Below, one piece after another: positions 16,534 through 24,354 of a stretch of 64,000 bases of DNA (the first letter of the stretch is position 1; each line of letters starts with the position of its first letter). A model generated the notes under the pieces. It was not told the origin of the DNA, ran no database searches, and saw only the letters and a list, made by a program, of their open reading frames with translations. Made by a program: the position numbers and the translations under genes. This DNA is from Microbacterium oxydans (GTDB lineage Bacteria > Actinomycetota > Actinomycetes > Actinomycetales > Microbacteriaceae), in contig NZ_FMIR01000007.1 of the NCBI RefSeq assembly GCF_900095745.1, positions 1-64,000 of the forward strand, given 5' to 3'.

Positions 16534-17079
16534 TCAGCTCGCGCGGCGCAGTGCCACGCTCGGGAAGTCCACCGGCACATCGAGCGCGATGTTCACGTAG
16601 TTCGTGAACAGGTTCAGCGCCACCTGACCGATGGTCTCGACGATCTGCTCGTCGTTCCACCCCTGCGCGCGGACCGCGTCGACATCGGCCGAGGACACCT
16701 GTCCGCGGGCGTCGACGAGCTTCAGCGCGAATGCCAGCAACGCGGCCGTGCGCGGATCGTCGGACTCGCCGACCTGTGCTGCGGCGAGCGTCTCGCGCGT
16801 CAGACCGGCCTTCTTGCCGAGTGCGGTGTGCGCCGCGAGGCAGTAGTTGCACGAGTTGCGGTCGGCGACCGCCACGGCGATCTGCTCACTGAGCGCAGCA
16901 CCGAGGGTGCCGCCCCCGTACGCGCCGAATGCGCTCCACATGCTCGTCAGGGCAGCCGGAGAGTGGGCGACGGCGCGGAACATCGCCGGCACGGTTCCGA
17001 AGGCGCCGGCGATCTGGTCGAGCTGCTCCTTGACGGGTCCGGTGGCCGATTCGCGTTCGATGAGAGAGACGTTGGGCAT
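16534..17079 (-). CDS. AhpD-like carboxymuconolactone decarboxylase family protein
   Basis: The ATG at 17079 follows AAGGAG. The 181-residue protein has the AhpD core with the redox pair C77/C80 in RNSCNYCLAAH, plus the helical tail FTNYVNIALDVPVDFP seen in the peroxidase-related subgroup. Members act as alkylhydroperoxidases or disulphide reductases; the physiological reductant is unknown. It is divergent from the AraC-type regulator gene with about 120 bp between them, so that regulator probably controls it. No truncation is seen. Confidence 0.9.
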   Translation of the reverse strand: MPNVSLIERESATGPVKEQLDQIAGAFGTVPAMFRAVAHSPAALTSMWSAFGAYGGGTLGAALSEQIAVAVADRNSCNYCLAAHTALGKKAGLTRETLAAAQVGESDDPRTAALLAFALKLVDARGQVSSADVDAVRAQGWNDEQIVETIGQVALNLFTNYVNIALDVPVDFPSVALRRAS

Positions 17080-17201
17080 GTGATGCTCCTTCGCTAGCAG
17101 GATGAGGCCGATCGGCCTCATCCTCGAGTCTTCCGGGAATCGCCGGACGATGCGCACCAGAACGTCTTGCATTCATGACCAATCGTCCAGATACTGGAGA
17201 C

Positions 17202-18053
17202 ATGCCCTCTGTCGACCGCCTCACTCCGCTGCTCGAGCGCTTCCGCGTGCGCACGCGCCTGTTCCACACGGGCCCCCTGTGCGGCACGACGGTCTTCCCG
17301 GCGAGCAGCGGTCACGGCTACCTGCACGTGCTGCGTCGCGGAGAGATGGAGGTGACCCACCGTCGGCCTGACGGCAGCACCGAGCGCGAGGTCATCACGC
17401 GGCCGAGCCTGCTGTTCTTCCCGCGTCCGCTCGACCACACCTTCCTCAACGCGCCGACCGACGAGTCGGACTTCGCGTGCGCGACGCTGGACTTCGACGG
17501 CGGTGCCACTCATCCGCTCGTGCGCACGCTGCCGTCGGTGATCGTGCTGCCCCTCGACGAGGTCGCCGCCCTCGCCCCGGCCCTCGACCTGCTGTTCTCC
17601 GAGGTCGACAACGTCCGCTGCGGACGCCCGCTCGTGGCCGACCGCATGTTCGAAGTGGTCCTGATCCAGCTGCTGCGATGGATGCTCGACAACAGCGGTC
17701 GGCTCGACCTCCCCCCGGGCCTGCTTCCCGGTCTCGCCGACGAGCGGCTCGCTCCGGCACTGGTCGCGATGCACGAGGCGCCGGGCGATCCGTGGAACCT
17801 GGAGTCGCTGGCGCGCAGGTCGAACATGTCGCGGAGCGCCTTCGCCGCACGGTTCAAGGACGTCCTCGGGCGATCGCCCGGTGACCACCTCACCGAATGG
17901 CGTCTCACCGTCGCGCAGGAGCAGTTGCGCGCCGGGATGTCGGTCAGCACCGTCGCCGCGGAGCTCGGCTACGCCAGCGCCTCGGCGTTCTCGCGGGTCT
18001 TCGCCCAGCGCATCGGCCATTCGCCGCGCGTGTGGCTCGCCCTGGCCGCCTGA
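17202..18053 (+). CDS. AraC-family transcriptional regulator with N-terminal cupin
   Basis: The protein is 283 residues from the ATG at 17202, or 292 from 17175; neither start has an ideal ribosome site. Residues 1-~150 form a cupin-type sensing domain (RTRLFHTGPLCGTTV, HGYLHVLRRGEMEV). The C-terminal ~100 residues contain two HTH motifs: LESLARRSNMSRSAFAARFK and GMSVSTVAAELGYASASAFS. The GRSPGDHLTEWRL linker is typical. It is divergent from the AhpD-like gene, its most likely target. Related regulators respond to oxidative or aromatic signals; the ligand here is unknown. Confidence 0.9.
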   Translation: MPSVDRLTPLLERFRVRTRLFHTGPLCGTTVFPASSGHGYLHVLRRGEMEVTHRRPDGSTEREVITRPSLLFFPRPLDHTFLNAPTDESDFACATLDFDGGATHPLVRTLPSVIVLPLDEVAALAPALDLLFSEVDNVRCGRPLVADRMFEVVLIQLLRWMLDNSGRLDLPPGLLPGLADERLAPALVAMHEAPGDPWNLESLARRSNMSRSAFAARFKDVLGRSPGDHLTEWRLTVAQEQLRAGMSVSTVAAELGYASASAFSRVFAQRIGHSPRVWLALAA

Positions 18054-18075
18054 CCACGCAGCGCGAGCCCGGCGG

Positions 18076-19188
18076 TCACCCGCCGGCCGACATCACGGCC
18101 TCGAGACCGTTGATGACCCGGTCGAGGTCTTCACGCGAGAGCGACGGGTGCACCGGGATCGAGAGCACCTCCTGTGCCGCCCGCTCGGTCTCGGGCAGGT
18201 CGACCTCGGGGGCGTACCGCTGCAGCGAGGGCAGCCGGTGGTTGGGGATCGGGTAGTAGACGCCCGCTCCGACAGCGTGTTCATCGCGCAGGGCATCCCG
18301 CACCCGGTCGCGCTCGCCCCCGGCGATGCGCACCGTGTACTGGTGATACACGTGCTCGGCGCCGTCGGCGACCCGCGGAATCGTGAGCCCGTCGATGCCG
18401 GCGAGCGCCTCATCCAACAGCGCCGCATTCCGCTGACGCTGCCGAGTCCACTCCCCCACCTTCCGCAGCTGCACGCGACCCACCGCGGCGTGCACCTCGC
18501 TCATGCGGTTGTTGTACCCGACGATCTCGTTCGCGTACTGCGTCTCCATCCCCTGGTTTCGCAGCAGCCGCATGGTGCGAGCCATGTCCTCGTCGGCGCA
18601 CGCGACGATGCCGCCTTCGATGGCCGTCATGTTCTTGGTCGGATACAGGCTGAACATCCCGAACGCGCCGATGGTGCCGGACGGACGACCGCGCCAGGCA
18701 GCCCCGTGCGCCTGCGCCGCATCCTCGTAGATCGCCAGGTCGTGCTCGGCCGCCACCGCTTCTATCTCGTCGACGAGGAAGGGGTGCCCATACAGATGCA
18801 CCGGCATGATGCCCTTCGTCCGCGGAGTGATCGCCGCGCGCACCCGTGCCGGATCGAGGGTGAAGTGCACCGGCTCGATATCGACGAAGACCGGGGTCGC
18901 GCCCGCGAGGACGACGGAGTTCGCCACCGCAGCGAACGTGAACGATGGCACGATCACCTCGTCGCCCGCCCCGACCCCCGACGCGATCAGGCCCAGCAGC
19001 TGCCCGCTCGTGCCGGAGTTGACGGCCACCGCGGTGCGGCCCTGCAGGAACTGCTCGGCGAACTCCGCCTCGAACGCGGCGACCTCCGGGCCCTGGGCGA
19101 GCATCCCGCTGCGCAGCACGCGTTCGACGGCCGCCACCTCCTCGTCACCGATGAGCGGTTTGGCTGCGGGGATGAATGCGCTGTCCAT
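18076..19188 (-). CDS. DegT/DnrJ/EryC1-family aminotransferase
   Basis: I used the ATG at 19188; upstream codons run into the tRNA. The 370-residue PLP enzyme has the family pattern VNSGTSGQLLGLIASGVG, IYEDAAQAHGA and the internal-aldimine lysine K185 in SLYPTKNMTAIEGG. Family members transaminate keto-sugars bound to nucleotides, for surface glycans, antibiotics or flagellin decoration. No nucleotide-sugar genes are next to it, so the substrate is open. It stands alone between the AraC regulator and the tRNA-Cys gene. Confidence 0.92.
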   Translation of the reverse strand: MDSAFIPAAKPLIGDEEVAAVERVLRSGMLAQGPEVAAFEAEFAEQFLQGRTAVAVNSGTSGQLLGLIASGVGAGDEVIVPSFTFAAVANSVVLAGATPVFVDIEPVHFTLDPARVRAAITPRTKGIMPVHLYGHPFLVDEIEAVAAEHDLAIYEDAAQAHGAAWRGRPSGTIGAFGMFSLYPTKNMTAIEGGIVACADEDMARTMRLLRNQGMETQYANEIVGYNNRMSEVHAAVGRVQLRKVGEWTRQRQRNAALLDEALAGIDGLTIPRVADGAEHVYHQYTVRIAGGERDRVRDALRDEHAVGAGVYYPIPNHRLPSLQRYAPEVDLPETERAAQEVLSIPVHPSLSREDLDRVINGLEAVMSAGG

Positions 19189-19233
19189 GGCGGAAGGCCC
19201 TTCGTCGGCGTCGGCTCTCGTGAGCCCGGTCTG

Positions 19234-19304
19234 AGGTGGAGGCAGGAATCGAACCTGCGTGCACGGTCTTGCGGACCGCGACCTGGCCACTCGGTCACTC
19301 CACC
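19234..19304 (-). tRNA. tRNA-Cys (GCA), divergent copy
   Basis: On the minus strand the 5' end GGTGGAG pairs with CTCCACC, giving a full 7-bp acceptor stem. The T arm GCAGG-TTCGATT-CCTGC and a 4-base variable region are present. The anticodon arm is GCGGT-CCGCAAG-ACCGT. The anticodon reads GCA, and the discriminator base is U, as expected for tRNA-Cys. Position 33 is C instead of the almost invariant U, base 10 is A instead of G, and the first anticodon-stem pair is G-U. CCA is not encoded. It is isolated, not in the usual Gly-Cys-Val type cluster, so it may be an extra diverged copy. Confidence 0.8.
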
Positions 19305-19317
19305 GGGTCGGAGGCGC

Positions 19318-20568
19318 TCAGCGCCCTGGCGGAGAGTATCCGCTCAGAAAGGAGCCGAAGCGTCGGAGCGCGTCGGCGAGCACGTCGGTCTGGGGGAGGA
19401 AGGCGATCCGCACATGATCGGGGGTACGCAGATGGAACGCCCTCCCGTGCACGAGGAGGATGCGCTCCGCGTCGAGGAGGTCGAGGACCAGCCGTTCGTC
19501 GTCGTCGATGCGGTGCAGCTCCGGATCGAGTCGCGGGAAGAGATACAGCCCCCCACCCGCGGCCTGGGTGCGGACACCCGGAATCGCGTCGAGCGCGTCG
19601 AGCGCCGCATCCCGTTGCCGCGTGAGCCGGCCATCGGATGCGACCAGTGCGTCGAGCGAGTCATCCTGCGTCAGCGCGGCCGTGATCGCGTGCTGCGCGG
19701 GAACCGACGCACACATCCGCATGGACGCCAGCAGTCGCACGCCGGAGAGGAACTGGTCATCGGCATGGAACCCGGTGACCGTCATCCAGGCGGCACGGTA
19801 GCCCGCGACGCGGTGGGTCTTCGACAGCCCGGCGAACGTGACGCAGGGGACATCCGGCGCGATCTGGGCGGTGGAGAGGTGCTCGAACCCGGGATAGACG
19901 ACCCGGTCGTAGATCTCATCGGAGAGCAGCAGCAGCCCGTGTCGTCGCGCGAGCTCGGCGATCTGCTCGAGCACCTCGCGCCCGTACACCGCCCCCGTCG
20001 GGTTGTTCGGGTTGATGAGGACGATCGCCGCGGTGTGCGGGCCGATCAGCGACTCCATCGCCGCGAGGTCGGGCATCCAGCCTTCGGACTCGACACAGGG
20101 GTAGTGCACCGGCTGCCCTCCGGAGAGCACGGTCGATGCGGTCCACAGCGGATAGTCCGGGCTCGGGATCAGCACCTCGTCGCCCGGTTCCAGCAGCGCC
20201 TGCAGCGTGAGCCCGACGAGCTCGGAGACGCCGTTGCCGACCGTGATGTCTTCGATCGAGAGAGCGGGGAAACCGCGGCGGCGGGCGTAGTGCGCAGCGA
20301 TCGCCTCGCGGGTCTCGGGCAGGCCGGCCGATTCCGAGTACCCGTGCGCGTGCGGGAGCGCGGAGCGCAGTGCCTCGACGATGGCCGCCGGAGCCTCGAA
20401 TCCGAAGGGGGCCGGGTTGCCGATGTCGAGCCGCAGGATGGACTCGCCGCTGCGCTCGAGTTCGGCTGCGCGCGCCGCGACGGGGCCGCGGAGGTCGTAC
20501 AGCACACCCTCCAGCCGGGAGGAGCGTCCGATTCGATACTCGGCTTCGGCCATCCCACCCGCCCTCAT
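19318..20568 (-). CDS. class I/II PLP aminotransferase (AlaA-like)
   Basis: The ATG at 20568 overlaps the stop of mocR by 4 bp, so translation is probably coupled; an internal ATG five codons on is an alternative. The 416-residue enzyme has the fold-type I motifs RLDIGNPAPFGFEAP, INPNNPTGAVYG, LLSDEIYDRVVY and the Schiff-base lysine K250 in TFAGLSKTHRVAGYR. It is most like AlaA-type alanine or broad-range aminotransferases. Coupling to a MocR regulator suggests that its expression follows PLP or amino-donor status (inference). Confidence 0.92.
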   Translation of the reverse strand: MRAGGMAEAEYRIGRSSRLEGVLYDLRGPVAARAAELERSGESILRLDIGNPAPFGFEAPAAIVEALRSALPHAHGYSESAGLPETREAIAAHYARRRGFPALSIEDITVGNGVSELVGLTLQALLEPGDEVLIPSPDYPLWTASTVLSGGQPVHYPCVESEGWMPDLAAMESLIGPHTAAIVLINPNNPTGAVYGREVLEQIAELARRHGLLLLSDEIYDRVVYPGFEHLSTAQIAPDVPCVTFAGLSKTHRVAGYRAAWMTVTGFHADDQFLSGVRLLASMRMCASVPAQHAITAALTQDDSLDALVASDGRLTRQRDAALDALDAIPGVRTQAAGGGLYLFPRLDPELHRIDDDERLVLDLLDAERILLVHGRAFHLRTPDHVRIAFLPQTDVLADALRRFGSFLSGYSPPGR

Positions 20569-21926
20569 GACTCCGCTCCCGTCCCGCGGGTGCCGGCGAT
20601 GGCACCGGCGAGGTCGTCGACGAGGCGCTGCGTGTCGGCCTCGTCGAGGTCGTGCACGGTCAGACGCAGGTGCGTGTCACCGGACGAGCCGTCAGAGTCG
20701 AGCGCGAACTCCGCACCGGAGCGGGCGAGCCAGCCTCGCTGCGCGAGACGACGGGACACCTCGGCGGTATCGCCCTGGACGTCGACCCAGACGTTGAGCC
20801 CGTCGTCGCCCTGCGCGTGCACTCCCCGTGCGGCCAGCTGCGCGACGAACGCGCGGTTGCGTGCCGCGTAGTGTGTGCCGGCGTCAGCGATCAGGCTCTG
20901 CGTGGCGGCATCGCGCAGCATTCCGGCGGCGAGCCGCTGCATCACGTGGCTGACCCACATCGTGCCGGGGCTGAGCCGCAGGGCGAGCCGGTTCGCCGTG
21001 ACCGAGTCGGATGCCGTGACCGCGAGGCGCATGTCGGGTCCGAGGAACTTCGACACCGAGCGCACGAGCGCCCATCGTTGATGGGTGGGCGCGATGATGC
21101 TGGAGTACGGCGTGGTCGAGAGCAACGAGAAGTGGTCGTCTTCGATGACCAGCACGTGCGGGTGCTCGGCGAGAACCTCGCGAAGCGCCATCGCCCGTGC
21201 CGCGGTGATGCCGACCCCGGTCGGGTTGTGCGCGCGCGGCGTGCAGACGATCGCGCGGGCGCCGCTTTCCAGGGCGGTGCGCAGGCCCTCGACGGTCATC
21301 CCCTCGCGGTCGACGGGGATCGCGACGGGCGCGTACCCGGCGAGGCGTGCGGTGTGGATGCTGGAGAGGAAGCACGGGTCTTCGAGACCGACACGGTCGC
21401 CCTGCACCAGGCTCTGGGCGAGCAGGCGCTCGACGGCGTCCACGGCCCCGGCGGTGATCGACAGACGGAACGGACGAGGGTGGTCGGCGGCGATCCGCTC
21501 CGTGGCCCATTCGGCCAGTGCGGGGTCGATCACGGACTCGCCGTAGAGCACGTGGGCGGGCTCGACACCGGCGAAGGCGGCGGCGAGGTCGGGAAGATGC
21601 GCGGCATCGGGGTTGCCGCTGCCGATGTCGCGCAGCACCGTCCCCGCGGTGTAACCCTCGTCGGGGTTCTGCGCGGGACCGAGCACCGTCGTGCCGGTGC
21701 GGCCGCCCGTGATCGCGACGCGCGCGGTGACCAGCGAGCGGTAGGCCGCGAGCACCGTGTTGCGGTTGACGCCGAGGCGGGCGGCGAGGGCCCGGACCGA
21801 GGGGAGGTGATCGCCGGGGGCGAGCTCGCCGCGATCGACGAGATCGCGCACGCTCTCCGAGATCTCGGCGGCGGTGGCGCCCGCGATGCGGTCGGAGACG
21901 TCGTCGCGATCGCGTGCCTGAGCCAT
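20565..21926 (-). CDS. MocR/PdxR-type GntR regulator with aminotransferase domain
   Basis: The 453-residue protein fuses an N-terminal GntR winged helix (about residues 15-75, with GDHLPSVRALAARLGVNRNT as recognition region) to a class I aminotransferase-like domain. That domain keeps RAHNPTGVGI, VIEDDHFSLL and the PLP lysine K293 in RSVSKFLGPDMR. MocR proteins sense PLP, or PLP plus an amino compound such as GABA, and control vitamin B6, GABA or taurine genes. Its promoter contains a 16-bp site identical to that at the gabT-like/PLP-protein promoter. The mRNA appears leaderless. Confidence 0.93.
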   Translation of the reverse strand: MAQARDRDDVSDRIAGATAAEISESVRDLVDRGELAPGDHLPSVRALAARLGVNRNTVLAAYRSLVTARVAITGGRTGTTVLGPAQNPDEGYTAGTVLRDIGSGNPDAAHLPDLAAAFAGVEPAHVLYGESVIDPALAEWATERIAADHPRPFRLSITAGAVDAVERLLAQSLVQGDRVGLEDPCFLSSIHTARLAGYAPVAIPVDREGMTVEGLRTALESGARAIVCTPRAHNPTGVGITAARAMALREVLAEHPHVLVIEDDHFSLLSTTPYSSIIAPTHQRWALVRSVSKFLGPDMRLAVTASDSVTANRLALRLSPGTMWVSHVMQRLAAGMLRDAATQSLIADAGTHYAARNRAFVAQLAARGVHAQGDDGLNVWVDVQGDTAEVSRRLAQRGWLARSGAEFALDSDGSSGDTHLRLTVHDLDEADTQRLVDDLAGAIAGTRGTGAES

Positions 21927-21932
21927 GGCTCG

Positions 21933-21961
21933 ACGCTATTCGAGATTTTGACCTATGTCAA
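21933..21961 (-). promoter_or_regulatory. Predicted leaderless promoter of mocR
   Basis: Reading the minus strand, TTGACA (21956-21961) is followed after 17 bp by TAGCGT (21933-21938) and then six bases to the ATG. Transcription would therefore start at the start codon. Confidence 0.6.
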
Positions 21962-21962
21962 A
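21947..21962. promoter_or_regulatory. MocR-type operator copy 2
   Basis: The minus strand reads TTTGACATAGGTCAAA, identical to the site at 13243-13258. It overlaps the -35 hexamer of mocR, which suggests autoregulation by the same protein that controls the gabT-like and PLP-homeostasis genes. Confidence 0.75.
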
Positions 21963-21979
21963 GTGGCACCGAGGCGGCA

Positions 21980-22014
21980 GAGGAGCGGGACCTGCTCCAC
22001 CGGCCCCGCTCCTC
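21980..22014 (-). terminator. Terminator-like hairpin after the amine oxidase gene
   Basis: GAGGAGCGGG and CCCGCTCCTC form a 10-bp stem with a 15-base loop, located 17 bp beyond the amine oxidase stop. Confidence 0.6.
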
Positions 22015-22030
22015 CCCTACTCCCGCGCCG

Positions 22031-23422
22031 CTACGACGCGACCAGCACCGCCTGCGCCGCTTCGAGCCCGCTGGAGTGCGCGCTCGCGACCGAGCTCTTG
22101 ATCGCCCCGGCCCAGAACAGCGTGTCCTTCGCCGGCCGGTAGATCGTGTCCTGATCCCGCTCGCCGGTCGCATACGCCCCGAGGGCGAACTCGTCGTCGC
22201 GCCAGTCGTAGTTCGACGCGTTCACGTAGTTCAGCCCCTGGTCGCCGGCGAGCTTGCGCACTCCGGCGAGCGCCGCGTCGAGCCGCTCCTTCTCCGGAAG
22301 CGCGAGCAGCTCCCGCGCGCGATCCCCGGTGTCCCAGGCCACGATGAGCTGGCCGTCGTAGCCGGGCATCCCGGTGGACTCGTCCCAGAACTGGCAGGGC
22401 CCCTCGTCGTGCTGGTTCACCATGTCGAAGCTCTCCGGGCGCACCGGGTGGTCGAACTCGAGGATGGTCTTGTACGCGACGGTCTGCTTCACCGCGTCGA
22501 TGGCCGCCATCCGGTCGTCCTCCAGCGGCGGCGAGAAGGTGATCGACTTCTTCTGCAGCACCCCGATGGGCACCGTGACGACGCAGGCATCCGCCTCGAA
22601 TGTCTCGGATCCCGCCTGCACGCTCACTCCGGATCCGGAGTAGTCGATCGTCTCGATCGGCGTCTCCAACCGCACCTCCACGCCTTCCCCCACGGCGTTC
22701 AGGATGTCGACGTACGGCGCGAGCAGCTTGTAGTCACCGGCGTACCCGTCGGGCTCGATCACCCCGGTCTTCGACACCGTCAGGCAGGCGGTCAGCGTGT
22801 CGACGACACCGTAGGCCGGGTAGACGGCGAACTGCTCGGTGTCGACCTGGATTCCCAACAGCGCGAGCGGGTAGTTCGTCGGCGCGATGCCGAGGCGCTC
22901 CAGGTACTGCAGCGCCGACTCCTTCGCCGTCGGTTCCGGCAGCGGCACCGCGAGCGCGGGCGTGCCCTCGGGGAAGGCGTAGAAGTCGGGGGTGTCCCAG
23001 CCGACCCACGGCGTGCTCGGGCTGTAGCGGGAGAACTTGTTCTCGAACTTCCGCCCCTCGATCCCGAGCTTCTGCGCCCAGGCCCAGGTCTCGGTGTCCG
23101 GCCCGCCGTGACACAGCGATGCACCGCGCTCGTGCGGGATGCTCATCAGGGTGCGGTCGGTCCACAGGCGTCCGCCCACGCGGTCGCGCGCCTCGAGCAC
23201 GATCACCTTCTTGCCGGCATCCATCAGCTCCCGCGCGGCGGCCATGCCGGCGGAGCCCGCCCCGATGACGATGACGTCGTAGGACCCTCCTCCGCTTCCC
23301 GCGGACGGCGAGGGCGATGCCTCGTCCGGCCCGCACCCGACGAGCATGATCGCGCCCGCCCCGAGCATCCCGCCCAGCACTGCACGCCGCGAGAAGACGA
23401 CGTCACTCATGCGCTTTTCCAT
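22031..23422 (-). CDS. flavin-containing monoamine oxidase, Tat-exported lipoprotein
   Basis: The ATG at 23422 follows GAGGAG. The 463-residue protein begins with a twin-arginine signal (SRRAVLGG, residues 11-18) ending in a lipobox with Cys30 (MLVGC), so it is exported folded and lipid-anchored. The FAD fold shows VIVIGAGSAGMAAARELMD, LEARDRVGGRLWTDR and the C-terminal LFWAGAIKSS. The family oxidises primary or polyamine groups to aldehydes with release of H2O2 and ammonia. Its place at the 3' end of the pot cluster suggests polyamines as substrate (inference). A hairpin at 23469-23488 lies between it and potC. Confidence 0.9.
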   Translation of the reverse strand: MEKRMSDVVFSRRAVLGGMLGAGAIMLVGCGPDEASPSPSAGSGGGSYDVIVIGAGSAGMAAARELMDAGKKVIVLEARDRVGGRLWTDRTLMSIPHERGASLCHGGPDTETWAWAQKLGIEGRKFENKFSRYSPSTPWVGWDTPDFYAFPEGTPALAVPLPEPTAKESALQYLERLGIAPTNYPLALLGIQVDTEQFAVYPAYGVVDTLTACLTVSKTGVIEPDGYAGDYKLLAPYVDILNAVGEGVEVRLETPIETIDYSGSGVSVQAGSETFEADACVVTVPIGVLQKKSITFSPPLEDDRMAAIDAVKQTVAYKTILEFDHPVRPESFDMVNQHDEGPCQFWDESTGMPGYDGQLIVAWDTGDRARELLALPEKERLDAALAGVRKLAGDQGLNYVNASNYDWRDDEFALGAYATGERDQDTIYRPAKDTLFWAGAIKSSVASAHSSGLEAAQAVLVAS

Positions 23423-23468
23423 CAACGAACTCCTCTGATCGTGGAAGACCGAAAACTGCTGTGTGCCT

Positions 23469-23488
23469 GACTGCAGCCCCCTGCAGTC
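23469..23488 (-). other. Hairpin between potC and the amine oxidase gene
   Basis: GACTGCAG-CCCC-CTGCAGTC is a perfect 8-bp stem with a 4-base loop in the 112-bp gap. It could reduce readthrough or mark an RNA processing site; it is short for a terminator. Confidence 0.45.
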
Positions 23489-23534
23489 CCCCAGATCTGA
23501 GTGAGCGTCGCATCCGGCGACGCCCGCGTCCGCG

Positions 23535-24347
23535 TCAGTCGCGCTCGTCGACCTCCTTCCCGAGCCGCTGTGAGATCCACACCGGGATGAAGGACGCGAC
23601 GATGACGACCGTCGCGACGACGTTGACGACGTTGGCCTCATTGGGCCGCGCCATCTGGTTCATGATCCACAGCGGCAGGGTGTCGACGCCGGGAGGAGCC
23701 GTGAAGATCGTCACGTACACCTCGTCGAAGCTGAGGGCGAAGGCGAGGATGGCGCCGGCGATGAGCGCGCTGCGGAACTGCGGCAGCGTCACCAGCACGA
23801 ATGTCTGCCACGGGCTCGCCCCGAGGTCTTTCGACGCCTCCTCGATGCCGGGGTTCATCCGTCGCAGCCGCGCGAGCACGTTGTTGAACACCATGACGAT
23901 GCAGAAGGTGCCGTGCGCGATGATCATGCCGTAGAACCCGACCTGGATGCCGATGGGCTCCAGGATCTGGTTGTACGTGTTGTTCAGGGCGACACCGGTG
24001 ACGATGCCCGGCAGGGCGATCGGCAGCACCACGAGGAGGTTCACGGCGCGCTGACCGAAGAACGAGTACCGCTGCAGCGCGAAGGCCACGAGCGTTCCGA
24101 GGATCACGGCGATCACGGTGGCACCGGAGGCGACGAGGACCGAGTTCAGCAGAGCCGCGCGCACCGGCTCGCTGGTGAACGCCTTGCCCCACCATTCGAG
24201 CGAGAACCCGGTGACCGGCCAGCTCACGATGCGCGCGGAGTTGAACGAGTTGAGCACGACGAGCGCGAGCGGGATGTACATGAACGCGAGCACGATCGCG
24301 ACGATGACCCCGAGGACGACCTTGGAGGTGCGGGACAGTCTCAGCAT
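23535..24347 (-). CDS. potC: polyamine ABC transporter permease PotC
   Basis: The start at 24347 gives 270 residues; an earlier ATG would overlap the preceding gene. It has six predicted membrane helices and the permease EAA loop (GIEEASKDLGASPWQTFVLVTLP, about residues 163-185), which contacts the ATPase. The short N-terminus and the VLNSFNSARIVSWPVTGFS segment are typical of PotC/PotI permeases. It follows potB by 7 bp and works with PotA, PotB and PotD to import spermidine or putrescine. No defect is seen. Confidence 0.9.
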   Translation of the reverse strand: MLRLSRTSKVVLGVIVAIVLAFMYIPLALVVLNSFNSARIVSWPVTGFSLEWWGKAFTSEPVRAALLNSVLVASGATVIAVILGTLVAFALQRYSFFGQRAVNLLVVLPIALPGIVTGVALNNTYNQILEPIGIQVGFYGMIIAHGTFCIVMVFNNVLARLRRMNPGIEEASKDLGASPWQTFVLVTLPQFRSALIAGAILAFALSFDEVYVTIFTAPPGVDTLPLWIMNQMARPNEANVVNVVATVVIVASFIPVWISQRLGKEVDERD

Positions 24348-24354
24348 GCGCGAC

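Noticed and set aside
14940-16580. 546-codon open frame on the minus strand
   Set aside because: Opposite the dehydrogenase and amidotransferase genes, which have clear families and active sites; crosses the terminator.
17881-20871. 996-codon open frame on the + strand
   Set aside because: It runs antisense through the DegT gene, the tRNA and the AlaA-like gene, is Arg/Gly/Pro-rich and has no family resemblance; a by-product of high GC.
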